From NCBI RefSeq assembly GCF_027587375.1, contig NZ_JAMXIC010000007.1, positions 168,631-232,630 on the forward strand: a stretch of DNA of 64,000 bases, in the 5' to 3' direction. The notes beneath the pieces are model-generated. The model was not told the origin of the DNA, searched no databases, and saw only the letters and a program-made list of their open reading frames with translations. Shown piece after piece: positions 52,812 to 61,469 of the stretch. A program made the translations under genes and the position numbers. This stretch comes from Arthrobacter sp. B2a2-09. Its GTDB lineage: Bacteria; Actinomycetota; Actinomycetes; Actinomycetales; Micrococcaceae. Each line of letters begins with the position of its first letter. Positions within the stretch are counted from its first letter, which is position 1.

Positions 52812-53533
52812 GCCACGCCCAGACCCCGCACGCCGGGCGCAGCCACCCGGACACTACGCACGCGCAGACGCCCGACGGCCAGGCCCCAGGCAGCGAGACC
52901 CCAGGCATCCAGATGCCAGACGTCCAGGCACCAGGGACCTCCGGCGTCGGCGACCGGATCGACGTCGGACTCCAGCGCATCCTCAGGCGCGAGACCCGCT
53001 CCTCCCGTGCGGGAATCGCCGGGCTGGCCGCGGCCCTTGTGATCGCGGCCTGTATCTATGCCCTTCTCGAATCCGCTTTGCGCGCCATTGGCCAACCACC
53101 GTGGCTCATCGATCCGCAAACGGCTGCCGAACGGCTCACGGCCCTGCCCGGAGGTATTTCGCCGTTGCTGCTCGGTGCACTCGGCGGTGTCGTGGCCATG
53201 GTGGGCCTGATTTTCTTCTTGAACGCGGTCCTGCCCGGCCGGAAGTCCCGTCACTTGCTTGAAGATCCCCGGGCCGGAGTGGTGGTGGATGACGAGGTCA
53301 TCGCTTCGGCACTGGCCCGGGCTGCCCGGGCGGCGGCGAATGTCACCCAGGAGCAGGTCATGGTGGTGGTTTCGCAACGGCTGGTTGTGGTCAACGTCCG
53401 GCCCACCTCGGGCGTGCCCTTGCACGAGGAACGGATCCTTGCCGGCGTCGAGGATGAACTTCAAAGGATGGCCCCTTCGCCCATGCCTTCAGTCCGTGTC
53501 AATGTCGCTACGTCCGGGGTGATCGGGGCATGA
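52808..53533 (+). CDS. DUF6286-type membrane protein
   Basis: A 241-residue protein. The N-terminal 50 residues are low-complexity (Thr/Pro/His/Gln with repeated QTP, PGxQ units). Two transmembrane helices follow (about 75-95 and 118-140), then a C-terminal soluble domain (about 155-238) containing VVVSQRLVVVNVRPTSGVPL. Proteins of this layout are common in actinobacterial Asp23 operons (DUF6286). The overlap with the next gene is 4 bp. Probable role: a membrane platform for Asp23-like proteins. Confidence 0.78.
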   Translation: MSHAQTPHAGRSHPDTTHAQTPDGQAPGSETPGIQMPDVQAPGTSGVGDRIDVGLQRILRRETRSSRAGIAGLAAALVIAACIYALLESALRAIGQPPWLIDPQTAAERLTALPGGISPLLLGALGGVVAMVGLIFFLNAVLPGRKSRHLLEDPRAGVVVDDEVIASALARAARAAANVTQEQVMVVVSQRLVVVNVRPTSGVPLHEERILAGVEDELQRMAPSPMPSVRVNVATSGVIGA

Positions 53534-54141
53534 ACGGCACTCCGCACGTCCTCAACCGCATCCTGATCGGCATCCTTGGCCTGATTCTGTTGGCGATCGG
53601 CTTTCTCCTGATGCTGCTCGCCACTGTTCCCGCCGTGGGAAGTTGGTGGCAAAGCTGGTCCACCGGCCTCTGGGAACACGCCAAGTACCTCTCTGAGCAG
53701 ACCCGCATTCCAGGACGTCAGGAAAGCTGGCTCTGGGTTGCCGCAGCTGCGGTGCTTGTTGTGCTGATCGTGCTCATGGTGTCTTGGGTCTCGCAGCAGG
53801 GCAAAGGCCGCGCCAACCTCATCGTGTCGGAGTACGACGACGCCCGGACCCCTGGTGATGTCAACATCGGCGGGAACCTTGCCGAGCAGGCGCTCAAGGC
53901 GGCCCTCGCGGAACGGACGGATCTCGCGGGCGTAATGGTGGCAACCTACGAGGTCAACGGTCGTCCCGGGCTCCGGATCAGGGTCCAGCCCCGTCAAGGC
54001 GTTTCTCCGCACACGCTGGCCGCTGATGTTTCCCGTTTGGTGGAGGCACTGGACATAGTGGTGGGACGCAAGACTCCCGTGTTGATTCATATCGGGGCCG
54101 GCGCGAGGACCAGGTTCAGCAAGGCCGAGCGCGTTCGTTGA
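53530..54141 (+). CDS. AmaP-like membrane anchor protein
   Basis: A 203-residue protein with two N-terminal transmembrane helices (about 10-33 and 68-90), separated by a loop with WWQSWSTGLWEHA. A cytoplasmic domain follows (about 100-195) with VMVATYEVNGRPGLRIRVQPRQGVSPH. This is the AmaP arrangement, the factor that tethers Asp23 to the membrane. It is the last of the overlapping five-gene run. Confidence 0.82.
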   Translation: MNGTPHVLNRILIGILGLILLAIGFLLMLLATVPAVGSWWQSWSTGLWEHAKYLSEQTRIPGRQESWLWVAAAAVLVVLIVLMVSWVSQQGKGRANLIVSEYDDARTPGDVNIGGNLAEQALKAALAERTDLAGVMVATYEVNGRPGLRIRVQPRQGVSPHTLAADVSRLVEALDIVVGRKTPVLIHIGAGARTRFSKAERVR

Positions 54142-54341
54142 ACTGACACGCAGCCGTTGTTAATCGGATAGCCATGTTCCTTTCCCGGGCGTTTTGCGTT
54201 GCAGAGGTGTCCGTGGGGCCATAGTTTGAAGGGTAGGGGGAACTCTTCCCTTTGGTTGGGCTTGCCCGGCCGGCACCGGACCCTGGGTCCGAGTCAAGCC
54301 GATGGACCAAAACACTTTGGACCAGGAACAAGGAGAAAACC

Positions 54342-54647
54342 AGGAGCGAAGAAGTCAACAACATCAAGCAAACCGCCGAAGCCGCAGCTGAACAGGCCAA
54401 GCACGTCGCAGGCGATGCCGCGGAGCACGTCAAGGAATTTGCCGGCGAGGCGGTCGGAAACGCAAAGGAATTCGCGGGCGATGCCGCTGAGCACGTCAAG
54501 GAGTTCCTCTCGGGCGACGTGGCTGAGAAAGCCAAAGACCTCGCAGGGGATGTTGCCGGGAACGCCAAGGAAATCGCGGGGGATGTGGCCGAGAATGCCA
54601 AGGGCCTCGGCGCCAAGATCGCCGGTTTCTTCAAGGGCGGCAAGTAA
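54342..54647 (+). CDS. LEA/apolipoprotein-like helical-repeat protein with apparent start-codon change
   Basis: About 101 residues of 11-residue amphipathic repeats (AGDAAEHVKEF, AGEAVGNAKEF, AGDVAGNAKEI types), giving a long Ala/Glu/Lys/Asp-rich helix and a C-terminal GAKIAGFFKGGK. Such LEA-like proteins are linked to desiccation and envelope stress. The expected start lies at 54342: AAGGAG is 6 nt upstream and the frame would begin M-SEEVNNIKQT, but the codon reads AGG. An in-frame TTG at 54252 gives a longer, unconvincing leader. It follows the Asp23 operon by 200 bp and ends before a strong terminator. Confidence 0.65.
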   Translation, partial: RSEEVNNIKQTAEAAAEQAKHVAGDAAEHVKEFAGEAVGNAKEFAGDAAEHVKEFLSGDVAEKAKDLAGDVAGNAKEIAGDVAENAKGLGAKIAGFFKGGK

Positions 54648-54690
54648 GCTCCACGCTAGTGGCGCCTTCCTGACCCTCTTTGGTTACAGA

Positions 54691-54734
54691 ACGGGGCCGA
54701 CACGCAGCAAGTTGTGCGTGTCGGCCCCGTTTTC
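54691..54734. terminator. Strong terminator between converging genes
   Basis: A perfect 15-bp stem ACGGGGCCGACACGC / GCGTGTCGGCCCCGT with a 10-nt loop, followed by TTTTC. It serves the LEA-like gene. Confidence 0.9.
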
Positions 54735-54763
54735 GCGCCAAAGAAGGTCGGGAAGGGAAGCCC

Positions 54764-56623
54764 CTACCGCGCCACGAGGTACACCCCGCTATTCGGGACA
54801 ATCGAAGCCCCGCCCGAGCCGCCATCGCTGGAGAGTTCCACTCGTAGCCCGACCGGCACGGGGAGAGCCGCAGTACCCATGTTGACCACTACCAGCACGT
54901 CCCGGTTGTGGAAGGCCAGGACTCCGTTGGCGGGATCGTGCTCCTCAGCCCACTGGAACGTGCCCGAGCCAAGGCGGCGTGACCTGCGGAAAGTCAGGAC
55001 GGAGCGGTACAGCTCGAGGGTGGAGCCCTCGACGCCGGACTGGACGTCCGCAGCCAGCTCGCCGAACGCTTCGGGCTGGGGCAGCCAGGGCGCTGCGGGC
55101 GCTCCGCCAGCAGCACCGGCGCGGCTCGTACCGGACGATACCCCTTCCGAGAATCCGAAGCCGGGCTCGGCGGATTTCCAGGGCAGCGGCACGCGGCACC
55201 CATCGCGGCCGCGCTCCACGCCCTTGGTACGGAAGAATGACGGATCCTGGCGCGCTTTGGCCGGCAGGGACGTGTGCTCCGGCAGGCCGAGTTCCTCACC
55301 TTGGTACAAATAGGCCGAGCCCGGGAGTGCGAAAGACACCATGGAGGCGGCCCGTGCCCGCGCCAGGCCCAGGCCGGCGTCGGGCTGTTCGTCTTCCGCC
55401 GCGATTCCCTTCGGGAAGGTGGTGGGATCGGCCAGCCCAAAACGGCTGGGGTGCCGGACGGTGTCGTGGTTGCTCAGGACCCAGGTGGAGGGAGCCTCGA
55501 CGGATCCCGCCGCGTCCAGCGAAGTTTCGATTGCCTCCGCCATGCGCTCCGCATCCCAGCCAGCCAAGAGGAAATCGAAGTTGAAGGCCTGCTGCATTTC
55601 ATCCTTGCGGACGTACCGGGCCAACCGCTCCGCAGGCTCGACCCAGGCCTCGGCAACCAGCATGCGGTCGCCGTCGTACTCGGCGAGGACTCTGTGCCAT
55701 TCGCGGTAGATCTCGTGGACGCCGTCCTGGTCGAAGAAGGGCGACGGCGGGTCCAGCGGCGGCTTGACCTTGTGCTCGACGGCGGTCGCGACGGCCCCGT
55801 CGGCGTTGTCGGCTGCGGGGACAATGTGAAGCTTGGCCGTGTGCGGTTCGACAGCTTCGCTGTGGGCGCCCGGTGCGGATAAACCACCTTCGACCATGGC
55901 GGCAACGCCTTCCCAATCCGGCAAGCCGGCTTCTTTGACCAGGCCGTGGGCAACATCCACCCGGAAGCCGTCAACTCCGCGGTCCAGCCAGAAGCGCAGT
56001 ACCGAACGCATCTCTTCGTGAACCTCGGGGTTCTCCCAGTTGAGGTCGGGCTGCCTCGTATCGAAAAGGTGCAGGTACCACTCGCCGGGAGTGCCGTCGT
56101 CGTTCGTTAGGCGCGTCCACGCGGGGCCGCCGAAGATGGATTTCCAATTGTTCGGGGCCAGGGCCCCGTCCCCGGAACCCGGTTTCGAGTCTTTGCCCGG
56201 GTGGAACATGTAGCGCTCGCGTTCGGGGGAGCCTGGGGCTGCGGCGAGGGCTTCGCGGAACCAGGCGTGCTCGTCCGAGGTGTGGTTGGGCACGAGGTCG
56301 ACGATCACCTTGATGCCCAGGCTGTGTGCCTTCTCCAGCATGGCGTCGAAGTCATCCAAGGTGCCGAAGAGGGGATCCACGGCCCGATAGTCGGCTACGT
56401 CGTATCCGGCATCAGCCTGCGGCGACTTGAAGAACGGGGAGAGCCACACGGCATCCACGCCCAACTTTTGCAGATAGGGCAATTTCGCGGTGACCCCCGC
56501 AAGGTCGCCCATTCCGTCGCCGTTGGCATCGGCGAAAGAGCGGGGATAAATCTGGTAGACGACGGCGCTTGCCCACCACGCGGAATTGCTGGAACCGGGG
56601 GTTGGGATCGGGGAGTGCGGCAC
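54764..56623 (-). CDS. Alpha-glucosidase, family GH13 (oligo-1,6-/alpha-1,4-glucosidase type)
   Basis: A GH13 enzyme of 619 residues from the GTG at 56623, which has GAGAGGAA 5 nt upstream. An earlier ATG at 56665 is rejected because it would place the LacI operator inside the gene. Conserved regions: I VDLVPNHTS (near 108-116), II GFRVDVAHG with nucleophile Asp (near 220), III VAEAW with acid/base Glu (near 312), IV SNHDTVRH (near 375). The overall form is that of actinobacterial alpha-glucosidases acting on maltose, sucrose or trehalulose-type sugars. It has no signal peptide. It is divergent from a sugar ABC transporter. Confidence 0.93.
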   Translation of the reverse strand: MPHSPIPTPGSSNSAWWASAVVYQIYPRSFADANGDGMGDLAGVTAKLPYLQKLGVDAVWLSPFFKSPQADAGYDVADYRAVDPLFGTLDDFDAMLEKAHSLGIKVIVDLVPNHTSDEHAWFREALAAAPGSPERERYMFHPGKDSKPGSGDGALAPNNWKSIFGGPAWTRLTNDDGTPGEWYLHLFDTRQPDLNWENPEVHEEMRSVLRFWLDRGVDGFRVDVAHGLVKEAGLPDWEGVAAMVEGGLSAPGAHSEAVEPHTAKLHIVPAADNADGAVATAVEHKVKPPLDPPSPFFDQDGVHEIYREWHRVLAEYDGDRMLVAEAWVEPAERLARYVRKDEMQQAFNFDFLLAGWDAERMAEAIETSLDAAGSVEAPSTWVLSNHDTVRHPSRFGLADPTTFPKGIAAEDEQPDAGLGLARARAASMVSFALPGSAYLYQGEELGLPEHTSLPAKARQDPSFFRTKGVERGRDGCRVPLPWKSAEPGFGFSEGVSSGTSRAGAAGGAPAAPWLPQPEAFGELAADVQSGVEGSTLELYRSVLTFRRSRRLGSGTFQWAEEHDPANGVLAFHNRDVLVVVNMGTAALPVPVGLRVELSSDGGSGGASIVPNSGVYLVAR

Positions 56624-56650
56624 TGGATTCCTCTCGATGACATATTTTTG

Positions 56651-56664
56651 TGTAAACGCTTGCA
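56651..56664. promoter_or_regulatory. LacI-type operator
   Basis: TGTAAACGCTTGCA matches the LacI-family consensus TGNAANCGNTTNCA exactly, with the central CpG. It lies between the divergent GH13 gene and sugar SBP gene. The LacI protein encoded at 60405 is the natural partner. Confidence 0.85.
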
Positions 56665-56753
56665 TTCCTACCCGGAAGCTTACTAATGTGAGGCTCACCA
56701 CATCAACCGCACTGCGGAAAAAGACCTGGTCCACTCACTGAGGAGTCCCCAGC

Positions 56754-58034
56754 ATGAACACACGCAAGTACCTTTTGCCGGCTGCTGTTGCCGGCGTGCT
56801 AGCAATGTCCCTGTCCGCCTGTGGTGGCGGCGGTGGCGGCAGCACAGCCTCAAGCGGCGGAGATGCCGCAGCAAACGTCGACGGACGCGGTCCCATCACC
56901 TACGTCCAAGGCAAAGACAACAGCAACGTTGTCCGCCCGCTCGTCGATAAGTGGAATGCGGCGCACCCGGACCAGAAGGTCACCTTCAAGGAGCAGTCCG
57001 ACCAGGCGGACCAGCAGCACGACGATTTGGTCCAGAACTTCCAGGCCAAAAACGCAAATTACGACGTCGTTGACGTGGACGTTATCTGGACCGCTGAATT
57101 TGCCGCCAAGGGTTGGCTGCAGCCGCTCACGGACAAGATGAGCATCGATACCTCCAAGATGCTGCCTGCCACGGTCAAGACGGCAACGTACAACAACACG
57201 CTTTTCGCAGCACCCCAGACCTCGGACGGCGGCATCCTCTTCTACCGCAAGGACTTGGTGCCCACACCGCCCAAGACCTGGGACGAGATGATGAGCATGT
57301 GCTCCGTGGCGAAGGCCCACAATATCGACTGCTACGCGGGACAATTCGCCAAGTATGAAGGCCTCACCGTGAACGCGGCTGAAGCCATCAACTCCGCCGG
57401 CGGCACGATCGTTGGAGACGACGGCAAATCGACCGTGACCTCTGCGGCGGCCAAGGCAGGCCTCAACAACCTGGTCACGGCGTACAAGAACGGGAACATC
57501 CCGACGCAGGCCGTCACTTATCAGGAAGAACAGGGCCGGCAGTCCTTCGAAGACGGCAAGCTCCTCTTCCTGCGCAACTGGCCCTACGTGTACAACCTCG
57601 CCAAGACGGACGGCTCATCCAAGGTGAAGGACACTTTCGGCATGGCTCCGCTCCCGGGCATGACCGGCCCCGGCGCCTCGTCCCTCGGTGGTCACAACCT
57701 TGCTGTCAGCGTCTACTCGCAGCACAAGGCAACGGCCAAGGACTTCCTTGCCTTCATGACCAGTGAAGAAACTGAAAAGTTCTACGCCACGCAGGGTTCG
57801 CTGGCCCCGGTCCTGGGTTCCCTGTACGACGATCCCACTCTGGTCCAGCAACTGCCGTACCTTCCGGTGTTGAAGACCTCAATTTCGAACGCCGTGCCGC
57901 GCCCGGTCTCGCCGTTCTACCCAGCAGTCACCAAGGCCATTCAGGACAATGCCTACGCTGCCATCAAGGGTGACAAGTCCGTCGATCAGGCACTGACGGA
58001 CATGGACACGGCCATCAACTCGGCCAGCCAGTAG
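56754..58034 (+). CDS. Sugar ABC transporter substrate-binding lipoprotein (MalE-like)
   Basis: A 426-residue family-1 SBP. The signal peptide ends in LSACGGGG with lipidated Cys23, followed by a Ser/Gly linker and two lobes. GGHNLAVSVYSQHK near 315 and DVDVIWTAEFAAKGWL (near 103-118) are family-typical. It binds an oligosaccharide for import by the following permeases; with GH13 divergent, an alpha-glucoside (maltose, sucrose or trehalose) is likely. GAGGAGTCC lies upstream of the ATG. No dedicated ATPase gene follows, so a shared MsiK-type ATPase encoded elsewhere probably energises it, as is known for actinobacterial sugar transporters. Confidence 0.93.
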   Translation: MNTRKYLLPAAVAGVLAMSLSACGGGGGGSTASSGGDAAANVDGRGPITYVQGKDNSNVVRPLVDKWNAAHPDQKVTFKEQSDQADQQHDDLVQNFQAKNANYDVVDVDVIWTAEFAAKGWLQPLTDKMSIDTSKMLPATVKTATYNNTLFAAPQTSDGGILFYRKDLVPTPPKTWDEMMSMCSVAKAHNIDCYAGQFAKYEGLTVNAAEAINSAGGTIVGDDGKSTVTSAAAKAGLNNLVTAYKNGNIPTQAVTYQEEQGRQSFEDGKLLFLRNWPYVYNLAKTDGSSKVKDTFGMAPLPGMTGPGASSLGGHNLAVSVYSQHKATAKDFLAFMTSEETEKFYATQGSLAPVLGSLYDDPTLVQQLPYLPVLKTSISNAVPRPVSPFYPAVTKAIQDNAYAAIKGDKSVDQALTDMDTAINSASQ

Positions 58035-58050
58035 CGACACCTCCAGTGAA

Positions 58051-58090
58051 CCTCGGGCGGCTGGCGCTTCACGCGAACGGCCGCCCGAGG
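58051..58090 (+). other. Intercistronic stem-loop after the sugar SBP gene
   Basis: CCTCGGGCGGC / GCCGCCCGAGG, an 11-bp stem in the 87-bp gap between the SBP and first permease genes. It is analogous to the stem-loop at 22121 after the other SBP gene. Confidence 0.75.
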
Positions 58091-58121
58091 GGCACGCTAT
58101 CAATTTCCGGAAGGAGGGGAA

Positions 58122-59144
58122 ATGTCCACCCTTGCGCAGCCTAAACGGGCGCCAGAGACACCAAGCCCCAAACCCAAAAAAGTTCAAAAAGAAGTAGGAC
58201 AGGACCGGGCGGCCACGTCCCAAGGCCGGTGGGCGTTCTGGTTGATTTCTCCCGCATTGGTGTTGCTTGCCGTCGTCATCGTGTACCCGGTGGTCAACGC
58301 TATTATCATGGCGTTCCAGAAGGACCAGGGTCTTGACCCGGTGACCAAGGTCTTCGTCCAGGGTGGACCCGCCGGCTTCGACAACTTTGTCCACTGGTTG
58401 GCCCAGCAATGTGGCTCAGCTGCCTGTGCGCCTGGCACTCTTGGCGCCCAGTTCTGGAGCGCCGTTGGAACGACGTTCTTCTTCACGGTTGTCACAGTTG
58501 TCTTGGAGACTGTCCTCGGGTTCTGGATGGCCGTCATCATGGCGCGGACTTTTCGCGGCCGCAGTGCCCTTCGTGCTGCTGTCCTGGTTCCGTGGGCCAT
58601 TCCAACGGCCGTGACCGCGAAGCTGTGGTTCTTCATCTTCGCTTTCGACGGAATCGCCAACAAGCTCTTTGGCACGGCAATCCTGTGGACCGGCAGCGAA
58701 TGGCCAGCCCGCTGGGCGATCATCATTTCCGACGTCTGGAAAACCACGCCGTTCATGGCCCTGCTGATTTTGGCTGGCCTCCAGATCATCCCGGCAGAAG
58801 TGTACGAAGCAGCGAAGGTCGACGGCGCCTCGGCATGGCAGCGTTTCACCCAGATCACCTTGCCGCTGGTGAAGCCGGCACTCATGGTGGCTGTCCTGTT
58901 CCGTGTCCTTGACGCACTGCGCATGTATGACCTCCCGGCCATCATGACCCAGGGCTCGAACGGCACAACAACGTTGTCGATCTTGGTGGTCGACCAGATC
59001 CGTCAGGGATTCAACTCAGCAGCGGCCTTGTCCACCATCACCTTCTTGATCATCTTCCTCGTCGCGTTCATCTTCGTTCGTTTCCTGGGAGCCAACGCAG
59101 TCGCCTCAGCCACACCCAAGACCACCAAGGGGCAGGAAAAATGA
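58122..59144 (+). CDS. Sugar ABC transporter permease (MalF-like)
   Basis: A 340-residue inner-membrane permease with six to seven helices. A charged N-terminal tail of 35 residues is followed by helix 1, and the EAA motif EVYEAAKVDGASAWQRFTQITLPL is spread over residues 226-249. GGAGGGGAA stands before the ATG. It overlaps the next gene by 4 bp (ATGA). It forms the transmembrane channel with the MalG-like permease. Confidence 0.93.
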   Translation: MSTLAQPKRAPETPSPKPKKVQKEVGQDRAATSQGRWAFWLISPALVLLAVVIVYPVVNAIIMAFQKDQGLDPVTKVFVQGGPAGFDNFVHWLAQQCGSAACAPGTLGAQFWSAVGTTFFFTVVTVVLETVLGFWMAVIMARTFRGRSALRAAVLVPWAIPTAVTAKLWFFIFAFDGIANKLFGTAILWTGSEWPARWAIIISDVWKTTPFMALLILAGLQIIPAEVYEAAKVDGASAWQRFTQITLPLVKPALMVAVLFRVLDALRMYDLPAIMTQGSNGTTTLSILVVDQIRQGFNSAAALSTITFLIIFLVAFIFVRFLGANAVASATPKTTKGQEK

Positions 59145-60016
59145 CCGCCGTGAGTTTTGACACCGCTCCCAAGACGGCAGCCCGACGGCGGGAACGCTGG
59201 GCGAGCGGGCGCACGTACCTCAGCGCAGCCATCATCTTCATCTGGTGCTTGATTCCCTTCTACTGGATGATCGTGACCGCGTTCCGCGACGTTGGATACA
59301 CCTTCGATTCGACGCCTTTCTTCACCCACGTCACCTGGGACAACTTCACCACGGTGTTCTCGGAGAACCTGGGCAACCACTTCGGCCGGAACCTCCTGAA
59401 CTCGCTCTTCGTGGCAGGGGTGACCACCGTAGTTGCCCTGCTATTCGGCGTGTTCGCGGCGTATGCCTTGTCCAGGCTCGAATTCCGGTTCAAGTTCCTG
59501 GTCCTCGGCTTTGTCCTCGGGGCTTCGATGTTCCCGGGCGTGGCCTTGGTGACTCCGCTGTTCCAGCTGTTCACCAACATCGGCTGGTACGGCACATATC
59601 AGGCACTGATCATTCCGAACATCTCGTTTGTGCTCCCTCTGACGGTGTACACCCTGACCTCCTTCTTCCGGGAAATGCCGTGGGAGCTGGAGGAATCAGC
59701 TCGAATCGATGGCTGCACCCAGGGGCAGGCATTCCGCAAGGTGATCATGCCGCTTGCCGCGCCCGCTGTGTTCACCACCGCAATCCTGGCGTTTATCGCT
59801 TCGTGGAATGAATTCCTCATCGCGAGCCAGCTGTCCAATGACCAAACCAAGACCGTTACGGTGGCTATCGCCTACTTCGCCGGTGCCCAGGCCCACCAGG
59901 AGCCGTACACCGCCGTCATGGCAGCCGGAACGGTTGTGACTATTCCGCTTGTGATCCTCGTGCTGGTCTTCCAGCGCAAGATCGTGGCGGGCCTCACAGC
60001 GGGCGCCGTCAAATGA
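59141..60016 (+). CDS. Sugar ABC transporter permease (MalG-like)
   Basis: A 291-residue permease with six predicted helices. The EAA motif ELEESARIDGCTQGQAFRKVIMPL occupies about residues 183-206. It follows the MalF-like gene with a 4-bp overlap and is followed by a small membrane protein and the LacI repressor of the system. Confidence 0.93.
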   Translation: MTAVSFDTAPKTAARRRERWASGRTYLSAAIIFIWCLIPFYWMIVTAFRDVGYTFDSTPFFTHVTWDNFTTVFSENLGNHFGRNLLNSLFVAGVTTVVALLFGVFAAYALSRLEFRFKFLVLGFVLGASMFPGVALVTPLFQLFTNIGWYGTYQALIIPNISFVLPLTVYTLTSFFREMPWELEESARIDGCTQGQAFRKVIMPLAAPAVFTTAILAFIASWNEFLIASQLSNDQTKTVTVAIAYFAGAQAHQEPYTAVMAAGTVVTIPLVILVLVFQRKIVAGLTAGAVK

Positions 60017-60285
60017 CGCAAACTCCGGATTCGGCCGGGCCGCCCCTCGGCGGCCCGGCCAAGGAGCAGCACGCGCGAGTGAAATCGGCGGAAGATTTCG
60101 ACCTCGTGATAGGTTTTCTCGGCTTTTGGGCCTTGGTCCTGCTGGTCATCACCGTGGCCGCCGAGCTCACGGCCCAGCCCGCACTGGGCTGGGCCCTGGG
60201 CCTGCTGGCGGTATTGCTGGCCCTGTGGGGGATGCTTCGGCTTCGCCGCAGGCTCCCCGCACGGACATCCAGGCGCATCAGGTGA
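60013..60285 (+). CDS. Small two-helix membrane protein of the alpha-glucoside operon
   Basis: 90 residues from an ATG overlapping the MalG-like stop. A second in-frame start, GTG at 60079, has AAGGAG upstream (12 nt spacing) and begins VKSAEDFDLVIGF. The first 22 codons contain a strong hairpin (60033-60060), so the GTG start may be the real one. Two hydrophobic helices (about 32-50 and 56-76) are followed by a basic tail RLRRRLPARTSRRIR. Function unknown. Confidence 0.6.
   Translation: MTQTPDSAGPPLGGPAKEQHARVKSAEDFDLVIGFLGFWALVLLVITVAAELTAQPALGWALGLLAVLLALWGMLRLRRRLPARTSRRIR
60033..60060 (+). terminator. Strong G/C hairpin after the permease genes
   Basis: A perfect 12-bp stem GGCCGGGCCGCC / GGCGGCCCGGCC with a CCTC loop, 17 bp after the MalG-like stop. 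It has no T-tract. It could attenuate transcription into the small membrane protein and LacI genes. Confidence 0.6.
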
Positions 60286-60404
60286 GCAGCGAGCCGAAAT
60301 AAGTAGCGCGGAATCGGCGGAAGGCAACCAGGCGGAATACGCTGGTTATCTGCCGTCTGGGAAGGAACCCCCGGCTTCCGCACGGATTCTTTGAGGGGGC
60401 TTGA

Positions 60405-61469
60405 GTGGCAAAAACGAATGAACGGTCCCAGCGTGGCGGCCACGCAGGAGCCAGCATTGAGGACGTTGCACAGGCCGCAGGCGTTTCCACCGCCACCGTT
60501 TCCCGCGCGGTGCGCGGCCTTCCCCGGGTATCTCCGGCTACCCGGGAAAAGATCCTACGGGTCGCCGGAGAACTTGGGTATGTGGCGTCGTCGTCCGCTT
60601 CGGGGCTGGCCACGGGCCGCACCAGGACGATCGGTGTCCTGGCCCCTTACGTGGACCGTTGGTTCTTCTTCAAGGCCATCGAGGGCGTAGACCGCGAGCT
60701 CCACGCGCGCGGCTACAACCTGTCCCTGTTCAACCTGGGCGGGCAGCGCGGAGCGCGGGAACGGCTCTTCAGCAAGACGATGGTCTATAAGCAGATCGAT
60801 GCACTCCTGGTTCTCTGTATGTCCCTGACCTCCGAGGAAATCGCCGATCTCCAAAGGATCGAAATCCCCTTGGTGATTGTCGGCGGTCCAGTGGAGGACT
60901 GCCCCAGCATCGGCATCGACGATTACGCTGCCTCGGTGGAAGCCACCATGCATCTGTTGAACCTCGGCCACCGGGAGATCGCGCTGCTCCACGGCCAGGA
61001 CGATTCCGACTTGAACTTCACCGTGCCGCGACTGCGCGTTGACGGCTTCACGGATGCCATGACGAGCGCGGGCTTTTCCATGCCTCCGGAATGGGACATT
61101 TTCGGAAACTTCACCGTGGGCAGCGGCCAGGAAGCCTTCGACGAGCTGTGGGGCAAGCCCGGGCCCAAACCGACGGCGATCTTCTGTGCTTCCGATGAAA
61201 TGGCCATGGGGGCCATGTTGCAGGCGCGGCGCCGTGGCGTCCGCGTACCGGAAGAATTGTCCATCATCGGTATCGACAACCATGAATTCGCCGAGGCCAT
61301 GGGCCTGACAACGGTGGCCCAGGACCCCGTTGAACAAGGCCAGACGGGCACGCGCATGCTGTTGGACGAATTGGCCGGGGCCACAGGTTCCGTACGGTCC
61401 ATGAAAGCACCCCACCGGCTGATCGTCCGCGAAACCACCGCCCCGCCCCAGGAGCTAGCGCCCGCCTAG
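60405..61469 (+). CDS. LacI-family repressor of the alpha-glucoside system
   Basis: A 354-residue LacI protein from a GTG start with GAGGGGG upstream. The helix-turn-helix lies near residues 17-40 (IEDVAQAAGVSTATVSRAVRG), with a hinge that reads VASSSASGLATGRT. A periplasmic-binding-like effector domain follows, with CASDEMAMGAMLQARRRG near 265-282 and IGIDNHEFAEAMGL. It directly follows the GH13/ABC transporter genes and is the likely ligand-responsive repressor at the TGTAAACGCTTGCA operator. The stop codon is immediately adjacent to that of the converging gene. Confidence 0.93.
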   Translation: MAKTNERSQRGGHAGASIEDVAQAAGVSTATVSRAVRGLPRVSPATREKILRVAGELGYVASSSASGLATGRTRTIGVLAPYVDRWFFFKAIEGVDRELHARGYNLSLFNLGGQRGARERLFSKTMVYKQIDALLVLCMSLTSEEIADLQRIEIPLVIVGGPVEDCPSIGIDDYAASVEATMHLLNLGHREIALLHGQDDSDLNFTVPRLRVDGFTDAMTSAGFSMPPEWDIFGNFTVGSGQEAFDELWGKPGPKPTAIFCASDEMAMGAMLQARRRGVRVPEELSIIGIDNHEFAEAMGLTTVAQDPVEQGQTGTRMLLDELAGATGSVRSMKAPHRLIVRETTAPPQELAPA

